Part shown: in pieces, positions 9,338 to 17,712 of the stretch
How the letters are laid out: every line of letters starts with the position of its first letter
Position numbering within the stretch: position 1 is the stretch's first letter
Assembly (NCBI RefSeq): GCF_028368935.1
Contig: NZ_JAQNDK010000003.1
Span: 310,001-374,000 of the forward strand
Direction of reading: 5' to 3'
Source of the DNA: Sorangium aterium
GTDB taxonomy: Bacteria; Myxococcota_A; Polyangia; Polyangiales; Polyangiaceae
DNA: 64,000 nt
Notes under the pieces: generated by a model
What the model was told of the DNA's origin: nothing
The model's input: the letters and a program-made list of their open reading frames with translations, nothing else
The model's database searches: none
Position numbers and translations under genes: made by a program

Positions 9338-10439
9338 GGTGTCCCTTTGCCTTTTCGGTGAATGCGCTTGTGCGCGCGCCGCGCCAGCCGACGAGCAGCT
9401 GCCAAACCAGGTGTCGATCCGGGCCTTCGCCCTGCCATGCGGACGGCAGCCGCCGGAGCTCGACGCCGCAGAGCCCGGCCTCCTCGGCGAGGCCTCGGAG
9501 GTCGCCCGGCGAGAAGCCGAGCCAGATGTCCGCCTCCTGCTCCCGGAGGGCCTGATCGTGGTGCGCCTCGTAATCGAGCACGCACACCGCGCCCCCGCGG
9601 GCGTGAGCGCCGTCGCCGCGGCCTTGGGCGGCCGGGCGCGCGAGCTCGACGAGCGCGCGCATCGCCTTCGCCGGCTGAGGCGCGTGGTGCAGCACGCGCG
9701 CCGCGAAGACGACGTCGGCGCCCCCGGAGAGGGCCTCGCCGGCCTCCGGAGGATCGCCGCCGAGCGCGCGCGCCACGGCCCGGATCACCTCGGGCCCGTC
9801 GATCTCGCCGCACACCAGCTCGACGTTCTCGAGGCTGCGCCTCCGCAGGCGCTCCCCGGCGAGCTGCAGCTGCGCGCTCGCGCGATCGAGCGCGACGACG
9901 CGATCGAAGACGGGCGACAGCACCTCGAGCAGCGCCCCGTCGCCGGTGCCCGCGTCGACCGCCAGCCGCCGATGGGGCAGGAGCGGCGCGAGCGCCGCGA
10001 GGTAGGCGGCGAGCTCGGACGGCGGCCCCGGGCGCAACGGCCGCCCGCCGCGCGCGAAGAACTCGCGCGTCTCGGCGTCGCGCGCGGCCAGCACCTCCTC
10101 GACGCGCGCGAGCGTCCCGTCCGCCGCGCACGCGCGCTGGCCCGCGCGCACGGCGTCGTCGACCACGGGATCGGTCGTCGCGCGCGGGTCCAGGCGGAGC
10201 AGCGTCCACGTCCCCTGGCGCCGGGCGAGCAGGATCCCCGCCTCGCGGAGCGCGGCCGCGTGGCGGGAGATCTTCGGCTGACCCTCGCGGAGCAGCTCGG
10301 CCAGCTCTCCGACGGCGAGCTCTTCCGCCGCGGCCAGGCCGAGGAGCCGCACCCGCACCGGATCCGCCAGCAGCCGGTACAGCTCGCACCGCGCGACCGC
10401 CTCCTCCGGTTGAGCCGGCGTCTCTACGACCGAGACCAT
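9327..10439 (-). CDS. ArsR-family regulator fused to a SAM-dependent methyltransferase domain (SahR-like)
   Basis: 370 residues. Residues ~15-110 form an ArsR winged helix: [17 protein letters not shown], then [19 protein letters not shown] as the recognition helix region. Metal-binding CxC motifs of classical ArsR proteins are absent. Residues ~135-360 look like a class I methyltransferase, with motif [16 protein letters not shown] and an HHAP motif IV-like stretch. It directly precedes and overlaps ahcY. ArsR-type regulators of the methionine cycle (SahR) sit beside ahcY in other bacteria. By analogy this protein would sense SAH or SAM with the methyltransferase-like domain and control its own operon. 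It could still be an active methyltransferase. The sensing role is inference from fusion and context. Confidence 0.85.
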
Positions 10440-10444
10440 GGCTC

Positions 10445-10490
10445 ATACATATGTGTTGATGCGCATGGATGCAAATAGATTATTCAAGGC
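10445..10490 (-). promoter_or_regulatory. Putative promoter/operator of the ArsR-methyltransferase-ahcY operon
   Basis: This is an AT-rich patch in otherwise GC-rich DNA, just upstream of the start at 10439. It contains two perfect 8-bp palindromes, ACATATGT (10447-10454) and ATGCGCAT (10459-10466), with centres 12 bp apart. An A/T-rich stretch follows at 10470-10485. Palindromes close to the start fit autoregulation by an ArsR dimer. No Shine-Dalgarno sequence is visible, so the transcript may be near-leaderless. Confidence 0.4.
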
Positions 10491-10689
10491 CCTGAACGCG
10501 CTCGGTTCCCCTCGAAAGCCCCCGCTGACACGTATGCCCGGGCACCACGGCTCGCGCGCCGGGGCAGGTAGCAGGGGCGAGCGATGCGCACGGGGGCGCC
10601 CTTCAGCGACCGCCCCCTTGCCGGGCCCCTTCCGCTTCCTCTGCGATCGTCGCTGTCGTGGTGCGTCGCGGCTCTTGGCTCGCGCTGGG

Positions 10690-11985
10690 TCAACCGAACG
10701 AGCGGACGGCCTTCTCCAGCTTCGCCTCTTCCGAGGAGCGGAGCAGGCCCACGGCCACCACGGTCAGGCGCTCCGGCCTGAACAGCGCGCGCGCGGCGTC
10801 GCGCACGTCGGCGACGCTGACGCGCGCGAGCTCCTCGTGCCGCGCCTCCGGGGTGCGCGTGATGTCGGCGAGCGCGGCGAGCCCATGGAAGCCGGCGGTC
10901 GCCTCGACGTCGTCGAGCATCGCCTCCACCGACCAGAGGTGGCGGTCCCGCGCCTTGGCGAGCTCGTCCTCGCGCGGGCCGACCTCGGCGAGCTCGCGGA
11001 GCAACGCGAAGATCTCCCGGACCACCACGGTCGCGCGGTCGTGCTGGACGCCCGCGGCGATGTCGACGACCCCGTCGTCCTCGTAGGCCTCGAACATCCC
11101 CGACACGTCGTAGCAGAGGCCCAGCCGATCGCAGATCCGCTCGTACAGCCGCGTCGACATGCCGTCGTCGAGGACGCGGAGCAGCATCTCCACGGCGGGC
11201 TCGCGCGGATCGCGCTCGCTCACGCCCCGGAACGCGATCCGCAGATCGGTCTGGCTCGACTGGTTCTCGATGAAGCGGAACCTCGGCTTCTTCTGCCCGT
11301 TGGGCGGCGGCGCGGCGGGCACCTGCTCGCCGCGCGGCATGGCGCCGAAGTGCCGCTCGGCGGCCCGCGCGCACGCCTCGGGATCGAGCCGACCCGCCAG
11401 GCAGAGCACCGCGTTCGCCGTCGTGTAGTGCCGGGCGTGGTGGGCGCGCAGCATCGGCTCGTCGAACCGATCGAGCGCCGCGATGTCGCCCGTGATGGTG
11501 AACCCGAGCGGGTGTCGCTCGTACATGAGCGCGCGCGCGTTGTTGTCCGCGTCGATGTCGCGCCCCTCGTCGTCGAGGTCCTCGAGGATCTCCTCGCGCA
11601 CGATGCCGCGCTCGACCTCGATCGCGGTGAAGCGGGGCGACGTGGTCACCTCGCCGAGCAGGGCGAGCACCGGCTCCAGGTTCGTCGGCGGCACGGAGAT
11701 GCTCATCACGCCGTGGTCGACGTGGGTCGCCGCGTAGAGCGTCCCTCCGAGGCGCTCGAAGGCGAGCGCCTGCGCGTGCGCGGACGGCAGCGTCGACGTC
11801 CCCCGGAACACCATGTGCTCCAGGAAGTGCGAGATTCCGTTGTTCTGCTGGCTCTCGAACCGTGAGCCGACGCGCAGGTACAGCGAGGCGACCGCCCGGT
11901 GGACGTGCGGTTGCGGGACGAGGACGACCTTGAGGCCGTTCGGGAGGACGACGTCGCGCGCGTCACGCAGCGGGAGCGACGTCAT
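10690..11985 (-). CDS. M16-family zinc metallopeptidase (pitrilysin/processing-peptidase type)
   Basis: 431 residues from the ATG at 11985. The inverted zinc motif HxxEH is present as HFLEHMVFRGT near residue 60, followed ~75 residues later by the third-ligand Glu region (IVREEILEDLDDEG). Both halves of an M16 module are present, in the size class of single-module PqqL/MPP-beta-like peptidases. No signal peptide is seen, so it is probably cytoplasmic or loosely associated. Its start overlaps the stop of the foldase gene upstream (ATGA), indicating an operon. A role in peptide or signal-peptide turnover is plausible; the substrate is unknown. Confidence 0.92.
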   Translation of the reverse strand: MTSLPLRDARDVVLPNGLKVVLVPQPHVHRAVASLYLRVGSRFESQQNNGISHFLEHMVFRGTSTLPSAHAQALAFERLGGTLYAATHVDHGVMSISVPPTNLEPVLALLGEVTTSPRFTAIEVERGIVREEILEDLDDEGRDIDADNNARALMYERHPLGFTITGDIAALDRFDEPMLRAHHARHYTTANAVLCLAGRLDPEACARAAERHFGAMPRGEQVPAAPPPNGQKKPRFRFIENQSSQTDLRIAFRGVSERDPREPAVEMLLRVLDDGMSTRLYERICDRLGLCYDVSGMFEAYEDDGVVDIAAGVQHDRATVVVREIFALLRELAEVGPREDELAKARDRHLWSVEAMLDDVEATAGFHGLAALADITRTPEARHEELARVSVADVRDAARALFRPERLTVVAVGLLRSSEEAKLEKAVRSFG

Positions 11986-13811
11986 TCCCCCTCGTCTTCG
12001 AGCGGCAGCGGCGGCTCGCCGGAGCCATCCTCGGCAGGCTTGGACTCCTTCAGGAGGTTCTGGTCGTACTTCACCTCGCTGCCGATCGTCGACTTCAGCC
12101 GGCGCACGTACCCGATGAGCGCGTCGTTCTGCTTCGCGGCGCGCATGGCCGACGTGTAGAACTCGCGGTCCTTGTCCCACTGCTCCTGGCTCGCGGAGGT
12201 CTTCTCCTTGAGCTGGATCACGGCATAACCGTTCGCCAGCGCCACGACGTCCTTGGGCAGATCGCCCGGCTTGTCGAGCTGGAAGGCGATGCGCGCGGCC
12301 TCGGTGCTGTCCTTCGCGTCCGCGATGGGCGAGCCGGAGACATTGAACGGCAGGCTCGTCTCGACGGTGGGCCGGTTCGGGTGGTTCGCGATCGTGTAGG
12401 GAGCCCGCGCATCCCCGGCATCGGCCTGGCCATCCTCCTTCGCGCCCGCCTCCTTGTTCCCTTCCTGCTTCGCCGCGGCGGGCTCGCCGCCCGCCTTCGC
12501 GCCCGGCGCCGCGGTGCCTGCCTTCTCGCTCGCTTTCTCCTTCGGTTTCGCCGGCGTGAGCTGGGCCATGTAGGCGGCGAGCGCGTCCTCCAGCGACTTG
12601 CCGCCCGCGGCGGCGGCGAGCACCTGCTTCGCGGCCTCGGCCGCGAGCCGCTCCGACTCGTGGGCGATGTAGAGGTCGCGCGCCGCCTCTTGCCGGCCGA
12701 TCTTCTCGGCCTCGGCGTCCTTCGCGATCTGCTCGAGCTTGATCACGTGGAAGCCGTCCTCGGTCTCGATGAGGTCCGACACGTCGCCCGCCTTCATCTC
12801 GAAGAGCTTGTCCTCGACAGGCTTGCTCAGGCGGCCCTTGGCCACGCATCCGAGCTCGCCGCCGCGCGCCGCGCTCGGCCCGTCGCTCGCGGTGCGGGCC
12901 ACGTCGGCGAAGCTCTCGCCCTTCTTGAGGCGCTGGACCGCGCCCTCGATCCGCGCCTTCGCGGCCGCCTTGCCCGCCTCCGGCCCCTGCTCGGCCTCCT
13001 CGGGCTTCACCTCGACCACGAGCTCTCGGGCGACGCGGCACTCGGGCTGATACTGCGCCTTCCGCCCCTCCCAGGCCTTGTCGAGCTCTTCCTTGTTGGT
13101 GTCGGCCCAGGCCTGGATCGCCTTCTCCGACGTGTCCACGATGAGGTCGCTGTAGAAGCGCCGGTCGAAGCGCACGTAGGCGAGCGTCCTGGTGGATTTC
13201 TCGCGCGAGAACTGCTCGAACGCCTCATTCTCGCCGACACGGACCCGCGCCCGGATGAGGTCGCGCATCCGGGCGGCGATGAGCTCCTTCCGCTGGTAAT
13301 CGCGGAAGTCGGTGGGGCTCATCTTCGTGATGTTCCGGATTTGCTTCTCGTACTGCTTGTTGTCGAATTTCTTCGTTTGCCGGTTGCGGACGTCCAGGTA
13401 GCGAGTGAGGTCTTCCCGGAGGCTGAGGGCGTAACCGACCTGGCGGATCTTGTCTGCCGGGAGCGAGACATGGACCCTGCCAGACACGAGCTCGTTCGTG
13501 AGCTCGTCGTCCGAGACGGTGATCCCGAGGCGCTTCGCGTCCTCATTGAGGAGCCACCGCTCGTAGAGCCCCTCCGCCGTGAGCCGCCGGTAACCCATCG
13601 CCCGGAGGCGGTTTTCGTCGACGCTCCGCATCGCGAGCAGGTTCTTGGACGCGTTGAAGTCGGTCGAGGAGATGCAGCTGCCTCGGACCTCGACGGCACA
13701 GGTCCTTCCGGCCGACTGCACGGGGCCCGTGCTCGGGCGGAACTGGACGATGAAGACGACGGCGATCGCGATGATGATGGCAGCGCCGAAGATTTGGCTC
13801 AGTCTGTTCAC
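11982..13811 (-). CDS. Membrane-anchored peptidyl-prolyl isomerase (PpiD/SurA-like foldase)
   Basis: I start it at the GTG at 13811 (609 residues) because GGGAGCGAG lies just upstream and this places the membrane helix (IFGAAIIIAIAVVFIVQF) at residues ~6-24. The longest frame starts at 13886. A SurA-N-like chaperone region follows, with many Arg/Lys. A parvulin rotamase domain lies near residues ~270-390: SAARGGELGCVAKGRLSKPV, then DLIETEDGFHVIKLE. A Lys/Ala/Glu-rich linker precedes a second helical region. PpiD-type proteins help fold secreted proteins at the periplasmic face of the inner membrane. The overlap with the M16 peptidase gene suggests a joint envelope quality-control unit. Confidence 0.86.
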   Translation of the reverse strand: MNRLSQIFGAAIIIAIAVVFIVQFRPSTGPVQSAGRTCAVEVRGSCISSTDFNASKNLLAMRSVDENRLRAMGYRRLTAEGLYERWLLNEDAKRLGITVSDDELTNELVSGRVHVSLPADKIRQVGYALSLREDLTRYLDVRNRQTKKFDNKQYEKQIRNITKMSPTDFRDYQRKELIAARMRDLIRARVRVGENEAFEQFSREKSTRTLAYVRFDRRFYSDLIVDTSEKAIQAWADTNKEELDKAWEGRKAQYQPECRVARELVVEVKPEEAEQGPEAGKAAAKARIEGAVQRLKKGESFADVARTASDGPSAARGGELGCVAKGRLSKPVEDKLFEMKAGDVSDLIETEDGFHVIKLEQIAKDAEAEKIGRQEAARDLYIAHESERLAAEAAKQVLAAAAGGKSLEDALAAYMAQLTPAKPKEKASEKAGTAAPGAKAGGEPAAAKQEGNKEAGAKEDGQADAGDARAPYTIANHPNRPTVETSLPFNVSGSPIADAKDSTEAARIAFQLDKPGDLPKDVVALANGYAVIQLKEKTSASQEQWDKDREFYTSAMRAAKQNDALIGYVRRLKSTIGSEVKYDQNLLKESKPAEDGSGEPPLPLEDEGE

Positions 13812-13940
13812 GAAGGGCTCGCTCCCGGGGCGTGCGCCGCTCGCTCTTCGAGCGGCCTCCCGCCTTGGCCTGGCGCGGCATAGCACGGCGTCGACGGCGT
13901 GTCTTTACGGCGGTCGGGAGCGGGGCTAGGGGCTCATGCC

Positions 13941-14450
13941 ATGGCAAGCTCGAAGTCACAGCTCCCCGATTGCGGCCTCTACCTGACGACAAAGCCGCTC
14001 CCCGGACACGAGGACAAGGTGCCTGCTGGCACCCTCGTTTCCTTCCACAACCACTCGGACAACGGTCTGCCGACGGTCACGACGCCCGACCACAACGTTC
14101 ACAACCGCTGGCACTTCCACGGTCCTGCGGTCGCGTTCCGGGGCACGACGTGGGCGGACTCCCTGCAGCGCCTCCCCGCCGAAGGGTTCTACACGCTTCG
14201 CAAGGAGCTCGCGTTCGACGGCGGCAACTGGCCGAAGGGCACGCTGGTGCAGCTCGGTTACACGCAGGCGGGCATGCCTATCCTGTTCATCGCCCGTGTG
14301 CGTTCGCGGCTTCAGGAGAACGACCTCTTCTTCTCCGACAAGGGCGTAGGCATCAAGCGCGAGCAGCTGTCCCTGCTCGAGCCCGTCTCCGTCTTCGAGG
14401 AGCCGAGCGACGGCTCCGGTCACCAGCCCGACCACGCAGACGCGCACTGA
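13941..14450 (+). CDS. Conserved hypothetical protein, His-rich
   Basis: 169 residues from the ATG at 13941, preceded by AGGGG. There is no signal peptide, membrane segment or known domain. A notable stretch at residues ~35-60 has six His in about 25 residues (FHNHSDNG, DHNVHNRWHFHGP), which could bind metal. The C-terminus also has three His. Codon use matches its neighbours, and composition away from the His region looks like a compact globular protein. It is divergent from the foldase gene and precedes a PilZ gene by 124 bp. Confidence 0.72.
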   Translation: MASSKSQLPDCGLYLTTKPLPGHEDKVPAGTLVSFHNHSDNGLPTVTTPDHNVHNRWHFHGPAVAFRGTTWADSLQRLPAEGFYTLRKELAFDGGNWPKGTLVQLGYTQAGMPILFIARVRSRLQENDLFFSDKGVGIKREQLSLLEPVSVFEEPSDGSGHQPDHADAH

Positions 14451-14574
14451 GCGACCGCTGTTGGGGGCGCGTCCTCGTGCGCCATGCAGGACCCAGCTCT
14501 CCCGTCCACGCTGAATATCGACCGGAGCCCACATTTCTGTCCCCAGGTACGGCGTGTGCTTGTAATTTTCTTTC

Positions 14575-14958
14575 GTGATTCGACGCAGAACCCTCACACC
14601 CCCGTCCCTCCAGATTCCCCCTGAGCTCCTGGCCAACCGTCGCAGGAGCCCCCGCCGCGAGCTGAGCGAACGGGTACGCCTGGAGACCGGCGAGCGCGCC
14701 GTCGCCGGCTGGACGCTGAACGTGAGCGTCGGCGGGCTCAGGGTAGTGATAGAAAATTCACTCGACCCTGGTACGGAACTAACGGTCTGGCTCGACGGCA
14801 GGAGCCCGCGTCCAGGTAGGATAATGTGGGTACAAGACGAGCCCGATGGGTCGATCGTCGGTGTGTGTTTCCTGGATGGTCTGGAGGATCGAGAGGGCAT
14901 CAACGGCCTGGGGGGCCTGGAAGGCGGCCCCTCGAGGTCGCCGCGATCGAGCTCCTGA
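14575..14958 (+). CDS. PilZ-domain protein (c-di-GMP binding)
   Basis: 127 residues from a GTG at 14575. It is a single PilZ domain. The first motif lies at RRSPRRELSERVRL (RxxxR type, residues ~21-34) and the second at NVSVGGLRV (DxSxxG type, residues ~50-58), where Asn replaces Asp, a frequent variant. PilZ domains bind cyclic di-GMP and act as effectors for motility, exopolysaccharide or gene regulation. The C-terminal 20 residues are low-complexity Gly/Ser/Arg. No partner domain is fused, so it probably acts by protein-protein contact. Confidence 0.85.
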   Translation: MIRRRTLTPPSLQIPPELLANRRRSPRRELSERVRLETGERAVAGWTLNVSVGGLRVVIENSLDPGTELTVWLDGRSPRPGRIMWVQDEPDGSIVGVCFLDGLEDREGINGLGGLEGGPSRSPRSSS

Positions 14959-15085
14959 GCACACACGAGCGCGCCGGCGTTCCAGAGCGCCACACGTGGT
15001 CGGCGCTGTCGGCTTGACGAGGCACCCGCAATTTTGCGATGGATGTTCCTGCTGACAGCTGGGGGTAGCCGGAAACCAGCGGAAG

Positions 15086-15511
15086 ATGCCGACACCCGCG
15101 GAGATAAAGAAGGCCCTGCTCCAGGCCGGATTCGAGGTCTACCGCACCCGGGGCGACGCCGTGCAGGTCGCGGAGCGGGTGCGGGAGAACCTCCTCATGG
15201 ACTCGGGGATCGTCGTGGGCGCCGAGCCGCTGCGGGTCGGGTTCATCGTGCGCGCCCAGCGCAACGATTTCCCGGGGGCGGCGGACGAGCAGCTCTTCGA
15301 GCGGGCGCGCGGGATGGCCGAGGTCGCCGTGGCGCATGGCTACACCGAGGCCGAGGCCGCCCTCCGCCACGTCCGCGACCCCGGCGACGCCGAGCGGACG
15401 CTCGATACGTGGTGCGAGGTCCACTTCGAGAAGCGCGTGGCGTCGCTCGAGCTCGCCGTCAGCGAGGTGGGGTTCGCCCTCTCGCTGGAGAAGACCGCCC
15501 TGCCGCGCTGA
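15086..15511 (+). CDS. Conserved hypothetical protein upstream of a DinG-like helicase
   Basis: 141 residues. The protein is acidic and soluble with no signal or membrane segment. It begins MPTPAEIKKALLQAGFEVYR, has an alternating beta-strand core (LRVGFIVRAQ) and a single Cys in a TWCEVHFEK motif. I recognise no family. It ends 10 bp before the helicase start on the same strand, so the two are probably cotranscribed. Good codon usage and a compact fold pattern support a real gene. Confidence 0.75.
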   Translation: MPTPAEIKKALLQAGFEVYRTRGDAVQVAERVRENLLMDSGIVVGAEPLRVGFIVRAQRNDFPGAADEQLFERARGMAEVAVAHGYTEAEAALRHVRDPGDAERTLDTWCEVHFEKRVASLELAVSEVGFALSLEKTALPR

Positions 15512-15521
15512 GCGGTACGCG

Positions 15522-17630
15522 ATGCCCTTCGATCGAGCCGCGAGCCTGCTCGGGCCCTCTGGCCCGTTCGCGCGTGGCCTGGACGGGTACGAGGACCGAG
15601 AGGGGCAGGTGGCGATGGCGAGCGCCGTCGAGCGGGCGCTCGCGGAGGACCGCATCCTCCTTTGCGAGGCGGGCACCGGGACGGGCAAGACGCTCGCCTA
15701 CCTGGTGCCCGCGATCCTGAGCGGTCGCAAGGTCGTCGTCTCGACCGCGACGAAGGCGCTCGAGGACCAGATCTACACGAAGGATCTGCCGCTCGTGGCC
15801 GAGCACCTCCGGCTGGATCCGCGCGCGGCGCTCGTGAAGGGGCTCGGCAACTACCTGTGCCTGCGGCGCTTCAGCGAGCTCCGGACGAGCCCCGGCGCGG
15901 GCGCCGGGATCGCGGGGCGCTCGCTGCCGCTGATCGAGGCGTGGGCGCAGGAGACCGAGATGGGCGACGTCGCGGAGCTCGCCCACCTCGCCGAGGGGGA
16001 TCCGCTCTGGCGAGAGGTCGCGTCGTCCAGCGAGACGCGCCTCGGCGCCTCGTGCGAGCACTTCGAGCGGTGCTTCGTCACGCGGATGAAGCGCGACAGC
16101 GAGGCGGCGCGCCTCCTCGTCGTCAACCACCACCTCTTCTTCGCGGATCTCGCGCTGAAGATCGCCGGAGCGCGCCGCGGCTTCGCCGGCGCCGGCGCGC
16201 TCCCGCCGTACGATGCGGTCATCTTCGACGAGGCGCACCAGCTCGAGGACATCGCGACGGGCTTCTTCGGCGTCCGCGTCTCGCGCGCGCGGGTCGACTC
16301 GATGCTGCGCGACGCGGACCGGGCCTTCATCGCGTCGGGCCTCGCCGATCGCATCCTCGGGCGGGGCGAGGGGACGGCGATCACGGCCGTCGTGCGCGAG
16401 TCCGCGGACGCGCTCTTCGATCGGCTCGCCTCGCTGGGCGGCGCCGCCGCCGGCGGCGGGGATCGCGGCGAGGCCCGGAGCCCGCTCGCCAGGGACGCCT
16501 GGTCCGGCGAGCTGCTCGACGCGTACCACCGCCTCGACGACCACCTCGAGGCGCTCGCGGCGTACGCGAGCGCGAACGCGATCAGCGAGGCGGTGCAGCT
16601 CGTCGGCAACCGCGCCGCGCAGCTGCGGGACGACGCGGCGCGCATCGTCGACCCCGCGACGAACCAGGTCACGTGGGTCGAGGTGCGCGGCCGCGCCGTC
16701 TCGTTCGGCGCGTCGCCGGTCGATCTCGGGGACATGCTGCGCGAGCACGTCTTCGAGCGGATCGGCGCCGTGGTGCTGACGAGCGCCACGCTGACGACGA
16801 GCGGCTCCGCCGGGGCAAAGTTCCGCTTCCTCCGCTCGCGCATGGGCCTCGACGAGGACGTGTCGGTCCCTGTCGACGAGCTCGAGGTCCCGTCGCCCTT
16901 CGACTACCCGACCGCCGCGCTGCTCTACACGCCGCGCGATCTCCCCGAGGCGACCGACGCTGCGTTCGTCGAGCGCGCCGCCGATCGCGCGGCCGAGCTC
17001 ATCGGCATCACGGGCGGCGGCGCGTTCCTCCTCTGCACGTCGATCCGCGCGATGAACGCGCTCGCCGCGGCCCTCCGCGTCCGGTTCGCGCGCGCCTCGG
17101 CGGTCGCCCGGGCGGACGGGAGCGCTCCGGGGCGGCAGGCTCCGCTGCTCGTGCAGGGGGACGCGCCGAAGGGCGCGCTGCTGCGCCGCTTCCGCGCAGA
17201 GCGGCACGCGGTGCTCGTCGCGACGATGAGCTTCTGGGAAGGGGTGGACGTCCCCGGCGAGGCGCTGCGCCTCGTGATCATCGAGAAGCTCCCGTTCGCC
17301 GTGCCGACCGATCCCGTCGTCGCGGCCCGGTGCACGGCGATCGAGCAGAACGGCGGCAACCCGTTCATCGCCTACAGCGTGCCGCAGGCCGCGATCACCT
17401 TGAAGCAGGGCTTCGGCCGGCTGATCCGCGCGCGCACCGATCGCGGCATCGTCGCGATCCTGGACCGCAGGATCCGCACGCGCGGCTACGGCCGCGTGCT
17501 GCTCGACAGCTTGCCCGACGCGCGCCGGACCGACCGCATCGAGGACGTGCGCGCGTTCTGGGCGGCCCGCGCGGCCGACGCGGAAGCGGAGCGAGGAGCA
17601 GCGCCGGCCGGGACAGGCGCGCGGACGTGA
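15522..17630 (+). CDS. DinG/YoaA (XPD-like) superfamily 2 DNA helicase
   Basis: 702 residues from the ATG at 15522, which removes 62 upstream residues that read through the previous gene. Walker A is EAGTGTGKT (~residues 48-56), motif II FDEAHQ, and the C-terminal helicase motifs include SFWEGVDVPG and QGFGRLIR. XPD-type helicases unwind DNA 5' to 3' and usually carry a 4Fe-4S cluster held by four Cys. Here I find the first Cys (GNYLC) and then GASCEHFERCF, only three in all. The place where relatives have a Cys about five residues before GASC reads TRLGA. The protein probably acts in repair of R-loops or stalled forks, as DinG and YoaA do. Confidence 0.9.
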   Translation: MPFDRAASLLGPSGPFARGLDGYEDREGQVAMASAVERALAEDRILLCEAGTGTGKTLAYLVPAILSGRKVVVSTATKALEDQIYTKDLPLVAEHLRLDPRAALVKGLGNYLCLRRFSELRTSPGAGAGIAGRSLPLIEAWAQETEMGDVAELAHLAEGDPLWREVASSSETRLGASCEHFERCFVTRMKRDSEAARLLVVNHHLFFADLALKIAGARRGFAGAGALPPYDAVIFDEAHQLEDIATGFFGVRVSRARVDSMLRDADRAFIASGLADRILGRGEGTAITAVVRESADALFDRLASLGGAAAGGGDRGEARSPLARDAWSGELLDAYHRLDDHLEALAAYASANAISEAVQLVGNRAAQLRDDAARIVDPATNQVTWVEVRGRAVSFGASPVDLGDMLREHVFERIGAVVLTSATLTTSGSAGAKFRFLRSRMGLDEDVSVPVDELEVPSPFDYPTAALLYTPRDLPEATDAAFVERAADRAAELIGITGGGAFLLCTSIRAMNALAAALRVRFARASAVARADGSAPGRQAPLLVQGDAPKGALLRRFRAERHAVLVATMSFWEGVDVPGEALRLVIIEKLPFAVPTDPVVAARCTAIEQNGGNPFIAYSVPQAAITLKQGFGRLIRARTDRGIVAILDRRIRTRGYGRVLLDSLPDARRTDRIEDVRAFWAARAADAEAERGAAPAGTGART

Positions 17631-17676
17631 GGCGCGGGGCGAAGGGGCCGCGAGGCGAAGCGCGAGACGAGGCGCA

Positions 17677-17708
17677 CGCTCCGGCGACGCGCGCGCTTCG
17701 TCGGAGCG
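17677..17708. terminator. Hairpin between convergent helicase and glycosyltransferase genes
   Basis: CGCTCCG (17677-17683) pairs with CGGAGCG (17702-17708), and inner GACG/CGTC bases can extend the pairing with a bulge. It sits in the 82-bp gap between two converging genes and could stop transcription in both directions. Confidence 0.4.
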
Positions 17709-17712
17709 CTCG

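Noticed and set aside
11986-13041. Extension of the M16 peptidase frame to 13041
   Set aside because: The extension lies over the PpiD-like gene in another frame; the real start is the ATG at 11985, which overlaps the foldase stop.
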